Below, piece by piece: positions 48,701 through 55,964 of a stretch of 64,000 nucleotides of DNA. A program made the translations under genes and the position numbers. This DNA is from Beroe forskalii. Taxonomy: Eukaryota; Ctenophora; Nuda; Beroida; Beroidae. A model generated the notes under the pieces. That model made no database searches and was not told the DNA's origin. It worked only from the letters and a program-made list of their open reading frames with translations. Location of the stretch: positions 310,001-374,000 of the forward strand of contig WFMF01000007.1 in the NCBI GenBank assembly GCA_011033025.1, given 5' to 3'. How positions within the stretch are numbered: the stretch's first letter is position 1; each line of letters opens with the position of its first letter.

Positions 48701-51700
48701 GAGCTATCCTGGGGATTGATCTGAGCGACAATGAGAGATGGGGCGCTGTCTGTCACACTGGCGATGGCGATGTTCCTGGCAAAGCAAGAGAAGAGAGGGC
48801 CTGCTGTGATATTGGTGGTTATGAATTCTGTACTGACAATTACTCCTATGTTGTGGTTGTACCTGAATGCAGTGGTGATGATGATAGTTGTCCTCGAGAT
48901 AACTACTACACAGTTCCCAGTTATGGACAAAACCCGCCTGATGCTCAGTTCAAGCTTGGAACAGTTAGTGGTGAGACAGAATATAACTACTTGGTCTTGA
49001 TGCGCTTGTCAAACGGATATCTATGTCAAGGAAAAGGCAATGCTGACGTGGCTTTTCACACTTATGGCGGCGATTCCAACAGTAACACTAATAATGAGTT
49101 CCTGGTTGCCAACGAAGGATATACTGTCGCGCTGTGGACGGGAACTTCACCCCCCACGGAAGAAGAAGGAGCTATCCTGGGGTCTGATCTGAATGAACAG
49201 CAGAGATGGGGCGCTGTCTGTCACACTGCCAATGGCGATGTTCCTGGCAAAGCAAGTGATAACAGAGCCTGGTGTGATATTGGTGGTGATGAGCAAGGCA
49301 CTGATGATTTCTCTTATGTTGTGGTTGTACCTGCACCAGAATACAGTGGTGATGATGCCAGGTTCCCTCGTGATAACTACTTCACCGTACAAAGTAATGG
49401 ACAAATCCCGCCTGATGCTCAGTTCAAGGTTGGAACAGTTAATGGCGAGTCAGAATATAACTACTTGGTCTTGATGCGCTTGTCAAACGGATATCTATTT
49501 CCGGGAAAAGGTAATGCTGACGTGGCTTATCACACTTATGGCGGCGACGCCATCAGCCACACCAATTATCAGTTCCTAGTTGCCAACGAAGGATATACTG
49601 TTGCACTGTGGGAGGGCAGTTCCCCACCGACGGAAGAAGAAGGAGCTATCCTGGGAATTGATTTGAGTGGAGGTGAGAGATGGGGCGCTGTCTGTCACAC
49701 TAACGATGGCGATGTTCCTGGCAAAGCAAGAGAAGATAGGGCCTGCTGTGATATTGGAGACACTGAAGTCTGTACTGACGACTACTCCTATGTTGTGGTT
49801 GTACCATCTTGTTATATAGAAAATGGTGCGTCTTATTATGGCACAGTGAAAACTGCTATGAGTGGAGGCACCTGTCTAAGCTGGAACGAAGTGAGTGGCT
49901 TCAGTGATGTCGGTAATCACAACTACTGTCGCAATCCGGATGGAGATAAGAAGCCGTGGTGTTTTACAGACGAGCAAACAAAAGAATACTGCGATGTGCC
50001 TGACTGTGCTACCATCAGGTACTTCACAGTTCCCAACATTGGCCAAGCTGTTCCTGATGCTCTATTCTCCCTGGGAACAGTAAGTGATGACAATGACAAC
50101 CTGGTGATGTCACGCCTTTCAAATGATGACTTATTCCCTGGGAAAGGCAGCACTGAGGCAGGGTACCACACTTATGATGGAAACGTCATCGAACATGAAG
50201 AATTCCAGTTCCTGGTTTCCAACACAGGCTACACTGTTAAGCTGTGGACAGGGGCTGCACCCCCCTCGGCTGAAGAAGGAGCTATCCTGGGGATTGATCT
50301 GAGCGGAGATGAGTTATGGGGCGCTGTCTGTCACACTGACGATGGCGATATTCCTGGCAAAGCAAGTGGAAACGAAGCCTGGTGTGCTATTGATGGCGAT
50401 GAGCAAGGCACTCAAGAATTCTCCTATGTAGTGGTGGTACCAGTTACAGAATCAAGTGACTAAAGGACAATAGTGGTGCAGATGGAATTTATTAAGCATT
50501 GAGACTATTTATTTATTTAATAAGGAAGGGAAAGAACTTTTAGCTGAATATCTTTTTCTCGGTTAATAACTAGCATTTATGTGGCCCACAAAGTAAACGC
50601 CCTAGCCAATTCTAAAAGTACATTTAGGGGGATTCAGTGTATATCTGTCAACTGGGCATTGACCTTTTGCTCATAATTTGCTATGAATTGTATTATAACT
50701 AGTAAATGAAAATAGTTATTAATATTAGGACGTTTTGAGTATGCTAATCTATTTTGGTTTTGTCCATAATCCATAGTTGCAATGACCTATGATGAACAAT
50801 ATTTGTGTGTAATTTGGAACTCATGAGCAATTGTAATTGATGGTCTTCTTTAGTGAAACATCTGTTACTCAGTTATGAAAATCTATCTGTAGAAAATCAT
50901 AATCAAGTCCTTTCATTAAGTGTCAAAATCGTAAATTGCCCATTGTTTTTAAACAAAAAGTGGCTGGGGAACGGACTCTTCAACTCAGGACATGTCACTT
51001 CACGACACTTCACCTAGTAAATTTTCTCCTGTAGGATTCTAAGCAAATGTTAGGGTCTGGGTGAGGGTTGCGGGTGAGAATGACTTTGGCAAGGTTAGGG
51101 TTGTGGTTAGGGTGAGGACTAGGAGATAAAGTCACGTGAGGTTAAAAGTCGGGCTCCCATAACCGGCGAACTTTTCTCTTGGATCACTGAGTGGTTGGTC
51201 GAATGAAAGTACAAATTGCCAAGAAATTGATGATTAATTGTTTACTTGACATCATGTCGACATGGCGACGATGAAGAATTGAAGCCCGTACAGAAAAAAT
51301 CGACATTATAAATGTACTCAATGTCTCAATGATGCATCATAAGAAAATTCATAAATGGTTAAGTATTATAGTCTACATTTAAGGTGCGTTTAGAGTGCAG
51401 CTGAGAAAAACTCCTGAAATTGCAACGCGACCTCCATTTGTATGTGAATGATACCGTATGACCACGTGCATAAAACTTAATATGATGCCGAGCGACTCTA
51501 AAATTTCAGAATGGTTTTCATTTCTCGAAGTCGCGACACCTGTGTACCAAACGATTCTCTTTCAGGACAGCACCCGCTAGTGACTTCCAAGCTTTCCACC
51601 AGTCCTCCCTCCTCGCTAACGAACCGCCCTACACCACACCTCAGTACGAAACGCAGTCACCCTACCGTAGTCAACCGTCAACTGAGGAACCCCTTTACGA

Positions 51701-52915
51701 TGAACCTGTTAGTTATTTTGCCCCCCCCCCCTATTTCATGAAGTGTTGAATTTGGGTTCTTGATTATTCAAATTGTATCTTTAGTCCAGTTTGTTCCTGA
51801 ACCCATCTGATGCCTGTCAAATTTATCATATCCGTGTACTGTGCTATGAAAGTGTCCTATTATAATAGCGAAGACAATGATCATCTGCTTGAACTGATAC
51901 ATGGGACTACACGGCCCCCCCTCAGGGGGGGGGGCCAGGCCCCCCTAGTTTTCAAAAGGCCCCCTCTAGAAAAATCTTAGGGGGGGCCTTGGCCCTACCT
52001 AGAATTTTCTCAAAAATTTGAACATCGAAAGGAAGTTGAAATTTAGTTCAGTTAGACAGAAATTTTCCTGAAATTCACCTTTTTTAGAGTTAAATCAATC
52101 AATAAAACACCATTTTAGTTGTATGTTTATGCAAAAAGTGAAAATTACGGCTATGAAAATCGAAAAATTTGCTTATGTAAATTTTGGCCCCCAGTAGTTT
52201 TCAAAAGGCCCCCCCTAGAAAAAATCTAGGGGGGGCCTTGGCCCCCACTAGCTCAAAAAAGTGTGTAATGGCATGAACTGATAACTAAACACATTTTATC
52301 TCCTTCAGATTCGCACTGTTCCCTTGGCGCCTGCGCCCCCTCCGGCGCCTGCTGCGCCTCCACCGCCCCCTGCTCCACCCGCGCCCCGGGCTCCCGGCGC
52401 TCCTGCTCCACCCGTTCCAATGAGCGCACCGCCTCAGCTTAAACCCATCCCTCAAAAGGCTGCCCCGGCGGCGAGTGGCAAGCCCCAGAATTTACTGGAT
52501 TCTATTCAACAATACTCCATCAATACACTCAAAAAGGTATTTTTAACTTTTATTAAAAATTCTCGTGTCGTTTTAAAAGGTCATGTGCCACTTGTGACCC
52601 TCACTACAATCTAAATTCTAAATCTACACTCAGCCACTTCGTCCTAATGATAAAGTGCTAGGAACCACACACCACTTACTTCCTGTATACATATCTTTCT
52701 GCAGAACTACCCTTAAAATACTGTGAAACTCCCCACCAACCGACATAACTTCACGTTACCTACTAACGTATCCCCCAACACAGGTTACAGTGGAGCCGAA
52801 GCCAGAGAACCACTACGCCTCCATGGATGTGATGAGCATTCTGAGTAGGCGTGCTGTGATGCAGTGTAGTGAGAGTGAGGACAGCGATAGCTCCGGGGAC
52901 GATTGGGAGGAGTAG
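24781..52915 (+). CDS. WASF: WAVE/SCAR (WASF) actin-nucleation promoting factor, 12 exons
   Basis: Exons: 24,781-24,849; 24,975-25,085; 28,573-28,669; 31,673-31,806; 33,996-34,103; 35,926-36,013; 40,439-40,516; 41,525-41,571; 42,230-42,315; 51,566-51,707; 52,309-52,536; 52,784-52,915. All junctions are GT-AG with matching phases, and the sum is 1,320 nt (439 residues plus stop), somewhat shorter than vertebrate WAVEs. The N-terminal SCAR homology domain opens MPLLQRVVQP and includes IIRQLSSLSAHAETLF and EDGKDCTTLYTDPHYF. Then come a basic KKKNKKQ stretch, a Pro-rich middle, a PPPPPAPP block, and a C-terminal VCA module: NLLDSIQQYSINTLKK (WH2-like), DVMSILSRR (connector), SESEDSDSSGDDWEE (acidic, with the Arp2/3-binding Trp). 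WAVE couples Rac signalling to Arp2/3 through the WAVE regulatory complex. Introns 6 and 9 contain three nested genes. The exon 4 donor (CTT|GTGCTA) is the least certain junction. Confidence 0.92.
25086..27546. other. WAVE intron 2, left part: no feature recognised
   Basis: AT-rich intronic sequence. No gene, no terminal-repeat element. A 60-bp tandem duplication containing GAACATTATCGGAAGA occurs at its right end (27,420-27,525). Confidence 0.4.
27547..27642 (+). other. Candidate duplicate of WAVE exon 2
   Basis: A 96-nt segment between TTCTGCAG and GAAGAG|GTTTTG encodes a block whose MGFVGVIRLMSTLAEDASVLF aligns with NALVGIIRQLSSLSAHAETLF of WAVE exon 2 (24,975-25,085), sharing VG-IR--S-L---A--LF. 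Both segments are phase 0 at each end, so this one could replace exon 2, or be added, without changing the frame. It is five codons shorter at its start. It lies between exons 2 and 3 on the same strand, and is richer in G+C than the surrounding intron. Either it is an alternative (possibly mutually exclusive) exon or a decayed duplicate; the GTTTTG donor is weak. Confidence 0.5.
28670..29396. other. WAVE intron 3, left part: no feature recognised
   Basis: AT-rich intronic sequence with a short direct duplication of AATGTAATCCCCAAAA near 28,750. No gene was seen. Confidence 0.4.
29401..31274. mobile_element. 1.9-kb non-autonomous DNA element flanked by TTAA
   Basis: The ends AGGACGAGTGTACTTAAAAT and its near reverse complement (31,253-31,274) are flanked by TTAA at 29,397-29,400 and 31,275-31,278. 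A second inverted pair, GTGACGTCAGTTCTTCCTT (29,540) and its reverse complement (31,097), lies inside. A TTAA target is typical of piggyBac-type transposons, though the terminal bases do not match the usual CCC start. There is no transposase. The interior holds a separate palindrome-rich foldback at 29,953-30,586. It lies in WAVE intron 3. Confidence 0.72.
29953..30586. repeat. CCATTGGA/GGATCC palindrome-rich foldback
   Basis: About 630 bp saturated with TCCATTGGA, ATGGATCCAT and TGTCCAATGGAC words, most of them palindromic or near-palindromic. The two halves are also a large inverted repeat: AATGGATCCATTGGATCCAT with its downstream sequence at 29,957-30,170 is mirrored at 30,370-30,586. It can form nested hairpins at several scales. 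It is the core of the TTAA-flanked element. Confidence 0.8.
31395..31665 (+). repeat. Polypyrimidine tract before WAVE exon 4
   Basis: About 270 bp of CCTTATCTCACC / CTTCCCCTGCTTCCC units with almost no purine runs, ending at the exon 4 acceptor CTCTCTCAG (31,672). The frames it opens are low complexity. It extends the polypyrimidine tract of the acceptor far beyond normal length. Confidence 0.75.
31817..31950. repeat. ACGGAGTGTTATTAGT minisatellite
   Basis: About six imperfect units of TAACGGAGTGTTATTAGTNAAC, starting directly after the left copy of the 24-bp repeat at the end of WAVE exon 4. The first unit overlaps the GGAGTGG that follows the exon. Confidence 0.75.
31951..33189. other. 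WAVE intron 4, middle: no gene recognised
   Basis: AT-rich sequence with a short TTATTATTATTATCACCAGTATCAC block near 32,415. No gene, RNA or terminal-repeat element was recognised. Confidence 0.35.
33192..33959. mobile_element. 768-bp foldback element with TA target site (Tc1/mariner-like)
   Basis: Arms of about 370 bp, almost perfectly inverted, start CCGGGTGGTCCAAAAAGAAC and meet at a short loop near 33,580. The element is flanked by TA at 33,190-33,191 and 33,960-33,961. Long near-perfect arms imply recent origin or conversion between arms. There is no coding capacity. A diverged half-copy lies at about 44,960-45,115. It sits in WAVE intron 4, only nine bases before the right copy of the 24-bp exon-derived repeat. 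Confidence 0.82.
34104..35925. other. WAVE intron 5: no gene recognised
   Basis: AT-rich intronic sequence. A GC-richer patch at about 35,620-35,750 carries ACGCCGACGGACGCTTGCG-like words but no recognisable gene. Confidence 0.4.
36830..37306 (-). CDS. Small secreted cysteine-containing protein, nested in WAVE intron 6
   Basis: A single-exon 158-residue frame. The first ~20 residues form a signal peptide (MYSALSILLVGVLVMGFATV). The mature part has six cysteines (35, 41, 74, 86, 153, 156), enough for three disulfides, and two N-glycosylation sequons (N51, N140). A basic run RKGKRR (87-92) could be a processing site. Codon use is GC-richer than the intron around it. Upstream, a TTTTTAAAT box at about 37,370-37,380 on the minus strand, some 70 bp before the ATG, could be a TATA element. 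The size and topology recall small extracellular matrix or inhibitor-type proteins, but I do not recognise the family and assign no function. Confidence 0.72.
   Translation of the reverse strand: MYSALSILLVGVLVMGFATVQPRYLNIAPVGDVVCVPDEICQVSFKLTNGNGTITYFTDDQIPVAAGSYSIKICKVVDGDGTLKLCRKGKRRSTGLFTRNLNPERDLVTDGKWAKFGGRAGTWVATLKTRAGTEQSAPVNATLESGDAATVYCPGCSI
37310..38499. other. WAVE intron 6 spacer between nested genes
   Basis: Holds the putative promoter of the small secreted protein at its left end. An inverted pair of CACGTGAACTCACGT-like words lies near 38,150-38,310. No gene was recognised. Confidence 0.35.
38500..39449 (-). pseudogene. Seven-transmembrane receptor with one frameshift, nested in WAVE intron 6
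   Basis: Two minus-strand frames together make one class A-like receptor. The first (39,449-39,156) gives a short N-terminus with an NSS sequon, helix 1 with TGHVLVLVGSV (His where Asn is usual) and helix 2 with LSVSDVTLCLAV (conserved Asp). The second (39,243-38,500) gives helix 3 with LCTWSVALGF and ALAR (Arg at the DRY position), helices 4-6, and helix 7 with NFFVYCL (NPxxY-like). The frame changes by one base within the 39,215-39,240 overlap, in or near the CCCC run; one base appears to be missing. All other parts stay open, so this may be a sequencing error or a recent null allele. There is no intron. It is antisense to WAVE. Confidence 0.75.
39450..40438. other. WAVE intron 6, right part: no gene recognised
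   Basis: AT-rich sequence upstream of the nested receptor on its strand. It ends with tandem pyrimidine tracts and two candidate acceptors for WAVE exon 7 (TATGCAG at 40,389 and TTCCAG at 40,438). Only the second keeps the reading frame. Confidence 0.4.
42905..43625. repeat. ~38-bp minisatellite with palindromic unit
   Basis: About 19 units of CAGTTCGTCATGACACAGTGTTGTGACGAACAGGTGT form. Most of each unit is an imperfect palindrome: GTTCGTCATAACAC and GTGTTGTGACGAAC are reverse complements around one central base. Two alternating variants (CGAACAGGTGT and CAAATTGGTGT) give a partial dimer pattern. It lies in WAVE intron 9. Confidence 0.88.
43626..44955. other. WAVE intron 9 spacer: no gene recognised
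   Basis: AT-rich sequence with a GC-rich palindromic patch near 44,290 (TTACGCGCGCGGCGGGCC). Only short frames, and none is protein-like. Confidence 0.35.
44960..45115. repeat. Diverged half-copy of the TA-flanked foldback
   Basis: The order of words AAAGGCGCGCCTCTCCGAGG, GTTTTTGAG, AATGAAACTTCCCGGATAT, CAGGGCAATA and GCGGAGTTATGGCCAAAAAA follows one arm of the element at 33,192-33,959 (AAAGGCGCATATCTCCGAGG, GTTTTTTGAGCAA, GATGAAACTTTCAGGATAT, CGGGCAATA, GCTGAGATATGGCAAATAAA). Only one arm is present. Confidence 0.6.
45640..50463 (+). CDS. Secreted mosaic protein: TSP1, EGF x9, TSP1 x2, beta/gamma-crystallin, DM9-like repeats, kringle
   Basis: Exons 45,640-45,808, 46,039-46,683 and 46,960-50,463 join in phase 1, about 1,430 residues. 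I start at MRCFFALLLF, which opens a signal peptide. Order: a Cys-rich N-terminal region; TSP1 (WEDWDAEWGPCSESCGGG); EGF 1-2 in exon 2; EGF 3-9 in exon 3, mostly with the calcium-binding D-x-NEC start; two TSP1 (WGEWGACTVTCGGG; WEEWGVWSECSTSCG); a beta/gamma-crystallin-like fold (48,160-48,417, WQLYGDDEYTGDS); three DM9-like pairs (48,436-49,806) with GDVPGKA and DIGGDEQGT motifs; a short six-Cys kringle (49,810-50,007, NYCRNPDGDKKPWCF); a fourth DM9-like pair. DM9 proteins in molluscs bind mannose; TSP1, EGF and kringle modules are adhesive. A secreted recognition or matrix role is inference. The frame shifts by one base at 48,084-48,088 in the third TSP1, with a single surplus C. The gene is nested in WAVE intron 9, same strand. 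Confidence 0.88.
50464..51565. other. 3' flank of mosaic gene and rest of WAVE intron 9
   Basis: AT-rich sequence, presumably including the mosaic gene's 3' UTR. A short patch at 51,048-51,125 carries degenerate GTTAGGG words. WAVE exon 10 follows at 51,566. Confidence 0.4.
51914..52255. repeat. GGCCCCCC/GGGGGGCC paired repeat in WAVE intron 10
   Basis: Two direct copies (about 51,930-52,000 and 52,185-52,250) of a block containing CCTAGTTTTCAAAAGGCCCC followed by CTAGAAAAATC and GGGGGGGCCTTGG. Each block is itself palindromic. It is probably a small non-autonomous element; ends were not resolved. Confidence 0.6.
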
Positions 52916-53911
52916 AGGAGGTGCTTTTTGAGGAAATTAGAGGAGTCTGGAGGCCTCCTTTTGTGGAATTTAGAGGATCAAGGTAGTGTTTAATGTTTAT
53001 GGAACTCTGAATCGATAAGGATTTGTTGCTGTTATGTAGAACTAAGGGATGAGAAGGATGAGAATACGACGTTTACGTGCTGATGAGTCTCAATTTGACG
53101 AAATTATGTATCATTTTATATTAATTCGTATGTAACTTACATACGATATTGGACAAAATTTCATTAACCCTTAGATATTATTTTTAACTTGATGACATTC
53201 AGATGACATTTGTACCGATGTTATTAATGTGGGTCTTAATTTGACATAATAATAATTAGGTATTAAATTCGTCTGAGAATCGCTTGATGTCCATCCTGAT
53301 TTCCATCCCATCGAACACAATTATACTTATAGCTGGACTGCTTGATATGAATGCCTTGTTTTGCTGGTATGTTATCCGTCATTTTGTATTATGTTTACAT
53401 GACAGCAAAGATTTTAATTCAGACACCACTGTCGAATTAGTGGATGTTTTTAATTTACAATTTTCTGGTTCATATTTTGATAATGTTACAGTGGCTCTTT
53501 TTTGGTTCATATCTTGATTTCATGAACTTGAAATGATGCACTTTGTATCTAGCGCTGGATAATTTTTTCTGACGATATAATATGTACGAGTTATTCCCCT
53601 TATTAATCAGTTCAATTTTTAGGATTCACCTCCTGTAGAATTAAGCGTTAATGAACTTATAGTTATACTTTTTTGAACTAAACTGATATTAGTATTACAG
53701 TGTTAGTTGCAACTAAAATTTTTCTAATTTTCGCCAAAATTTTTGACATATTATTCATGAAAGAAAATTAAAACGGTTGTTAAGTTCTGCAAAGATTTAC
53801 GTTTTTGTATGTATTAATTTTGTACTATACAACGCTATGTAAAGACTACTAAAGATACCTATATCTGTACCTATAAACATTGTAAAGTGTATATTCAATA
53901 CTTATAACCCT
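52916..53911. other. WAVE 3' UTR and downstream flank
   Basis: AT-rich sequence after the WAVE stop codon, with no conserved frame. The first few hundred bases are expected to be 3' UTR. No clear polyadenylation signal was singled out. Confidence 0.4.
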
Positions 53912-53919
53912 AGCTTTAA

Positions 53920-54313
53920 ACAGGCCCGTAGCCAGGATTTTTTTCCGGGAGGGGCCCTTGCGCTGCGAGCGAAGCTGTGCCAGGGGTCTGGAGGCGCAGC
54001 CCCTGCCAGGGGGTTAAGGGGCGAAAAATTTTAGGGAAATTGGGGTGCTGCAGGATGATTTTTACAATAAAGAAATGTACAGGAAATGTACAGGACGATA
54101 TTTGTCAAAATTAGAGCGTCGAAAAAGTATACACTCAAATATAAACGAGCTATAACAATCAGAATAAGCTTAAACTGCCACTATTTAACCAAGCCAAAGT
54201 ACATAATTATGATTATCAGTCAAAAACTTTTATTCTAACTATTATTTGAAATGGTACCTTTTCTTCCGAGGGGGGCTGCAGCCCCCCTAGCCCCCCCCCC
54301 TGTCTACGGGCCT
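53920..54313. mobile_element. 394-bp hAT-like MITE with 8-bp target duplication
   Basis: The ends ACAGGCCCGTAGCCAGGATT and CCTGTCTACGGGCCT share the inverted AGGCCCGTAG core. The flanks are the 8-bp direct repeat AGCTTTAA at 53,912-53,919 and 54,314-54,321. An 8-bp duplication is the hAT signature. There is no transposase frame. Confidence 0.82.
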
Positions 54314-54321
54314 AGCTTTAA

Positions 54322-55080
54322 CTTGAAAGTGAAAAGCGTTACTATTTTAATCAGTGACACCATTATCATTTTATTTAGGAGACTAGCCTCAACATTTTCA
54401 TTGGCACCATCAGAATAAAGAATCATGGTTACAGTTTTTAGGTGGTGGTAGGTATTTCTGATTCTTAAAGTTTTAATGAGAATAGTGTTTAGCACCAGCA
54501 TTCTTACCATTAAATTTGAAAATGTTCAATAACAATTAAATTTCTGTCAAATTTGTATCATTTTCAATAATGTTATTGGAAATACCTTTGCGTGGTCGAT
54601 AGTAAAACTTATATGAGTATTGATTCATGTTATCAACTTAATGATCCCTATTAAATATTAATATTATTGAATGTAATGATGGTTCAGGTTCTAGTTCTAC
54701 ATTACCGTGGTGTCTCGACCTTCTGAGGCGCAGCAAATGTGCTTTACTGCTTTACTAAGTTTGGCACAAAATTACATTTGCCGTTGCGTCCTGTCACGAA
54801 CAGCAAGGACCCAAACGCGGCGTAATACGCTCTGCTCTGCCTCAAAAGGTCGAAACACCAGGGTAACAATGCTGGCTCATAAGTCATATCACACATTGTA
54901 TTAGTATTATCAATATCACAATGTAAAAAGACGTACATTGCAAGGTATTGTCAATTGTGTATCTGTAGCTGTATATTGTTTATGTTTAATTGTATTCATG
55001 TGTATGGGTTTCTAATCCATTCTACAAGCTTGAGTATTTTTTATTAAATTTAGATTACATAAGTACCTTGTCCTCAGCCG
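54322..55080. other. Intergenic stretch, no gene recognised
   Basis: AT-rich intergenic sequence between the MITE and a CpG-rich repeat. No conserved frame. Confidence 0.35.
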
Positions 55081-55380
55081 CTCCTTAGCCCGCATAGGTG
55101 TGCGTACGCGCGCCGCGCTTCCCTACGGGACACTGTTCTGCCTCTGGGGAAGCGCAACGCAGACAATGATATACGTGTTAACTTTAAGCAACACTCGCCG
55201 CTCGAAGCGCGCGCCGCGCGCGTCCACCGAAATAAGGTATGTCTCCCATATAAACGGCTCTGAGTGACGTCACAGATCTAAACGTCAATTTTTCTGTATC
55301 CTAAACCTTCCCCTAACCAGGGGTGTCGCGAAACGCGGCGCGCGCGCGTAAAACTAGGGATCTGGTTAGAGCAATGCAAC
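55080..55380. repeat. CpG-rich repeat, inverted relative to 19,380-20,035
   Basis: CGCATAGGTGTG, CCGCGCTTCCCTACGGGACAC and CCTAACCAGGGG with CTGGTTAGAGCA occur here. They match, in the opposite orientation for the first two, words of the CpG-rich island at 19,750-19,915. A GC-rich island of this kind in AT-rich flanks is a repeat. Confidence 0.65.
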
Positions 55381-55964
55381 AATAATGAAATTTAATGAAG
55401 AGTTTGTATGTGGAATTGGAACTGTGTTGCTGTATTGCTGTAAAGCAAAATTTTTGTGTTTTGTTACAAATTACATTTTTCCCCTGCCAATGCCTTTTTT
55501 GTCCTACGAAAAGGCATTGAAAAGGGTTAGCTGAGATCGTGGCAGAGAAAGTGAAATATAGGATATGTGCATAGCAGGTCCATGTTTGAATAGAACTACT
55601 GTAATTTCTGATTCATGTGTCAAATTATTAAATAAAAAATGAACTGTCTGCAGGAGCTCTGTAGATGTTTTACTCATGTGCTGATGTGCAGTAATCCATA
55701 TTGTGCTTGTGTATCAATTGATGAAAGGATTGAAAAAGATGCACATTTCACAGTGCACTCATATTGAAACATTGTTTCATTGTAATATTGTTTTATTTGT
55801 TTCATTGAAATACTAGAAAGGCCCGTTGGGCCTGCCAGATGATACAGGACCAAATAATAAGCTCTCAAAAAGTTTACTCTGCCATCCTCTATTAGAGGTA
55901 TGTTCTTCACACAGTTGCAAACAAATAATTTCATTTATGATGAGCACTTAATGAAACTCTACCA

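Noticed and set aside
51048..51125. Telomere-like GTTAGGG words
   Set aside because: The words are irregular and interrupted. There is no run of exact TTAGGG units, so an interstitial telomere is not supported.
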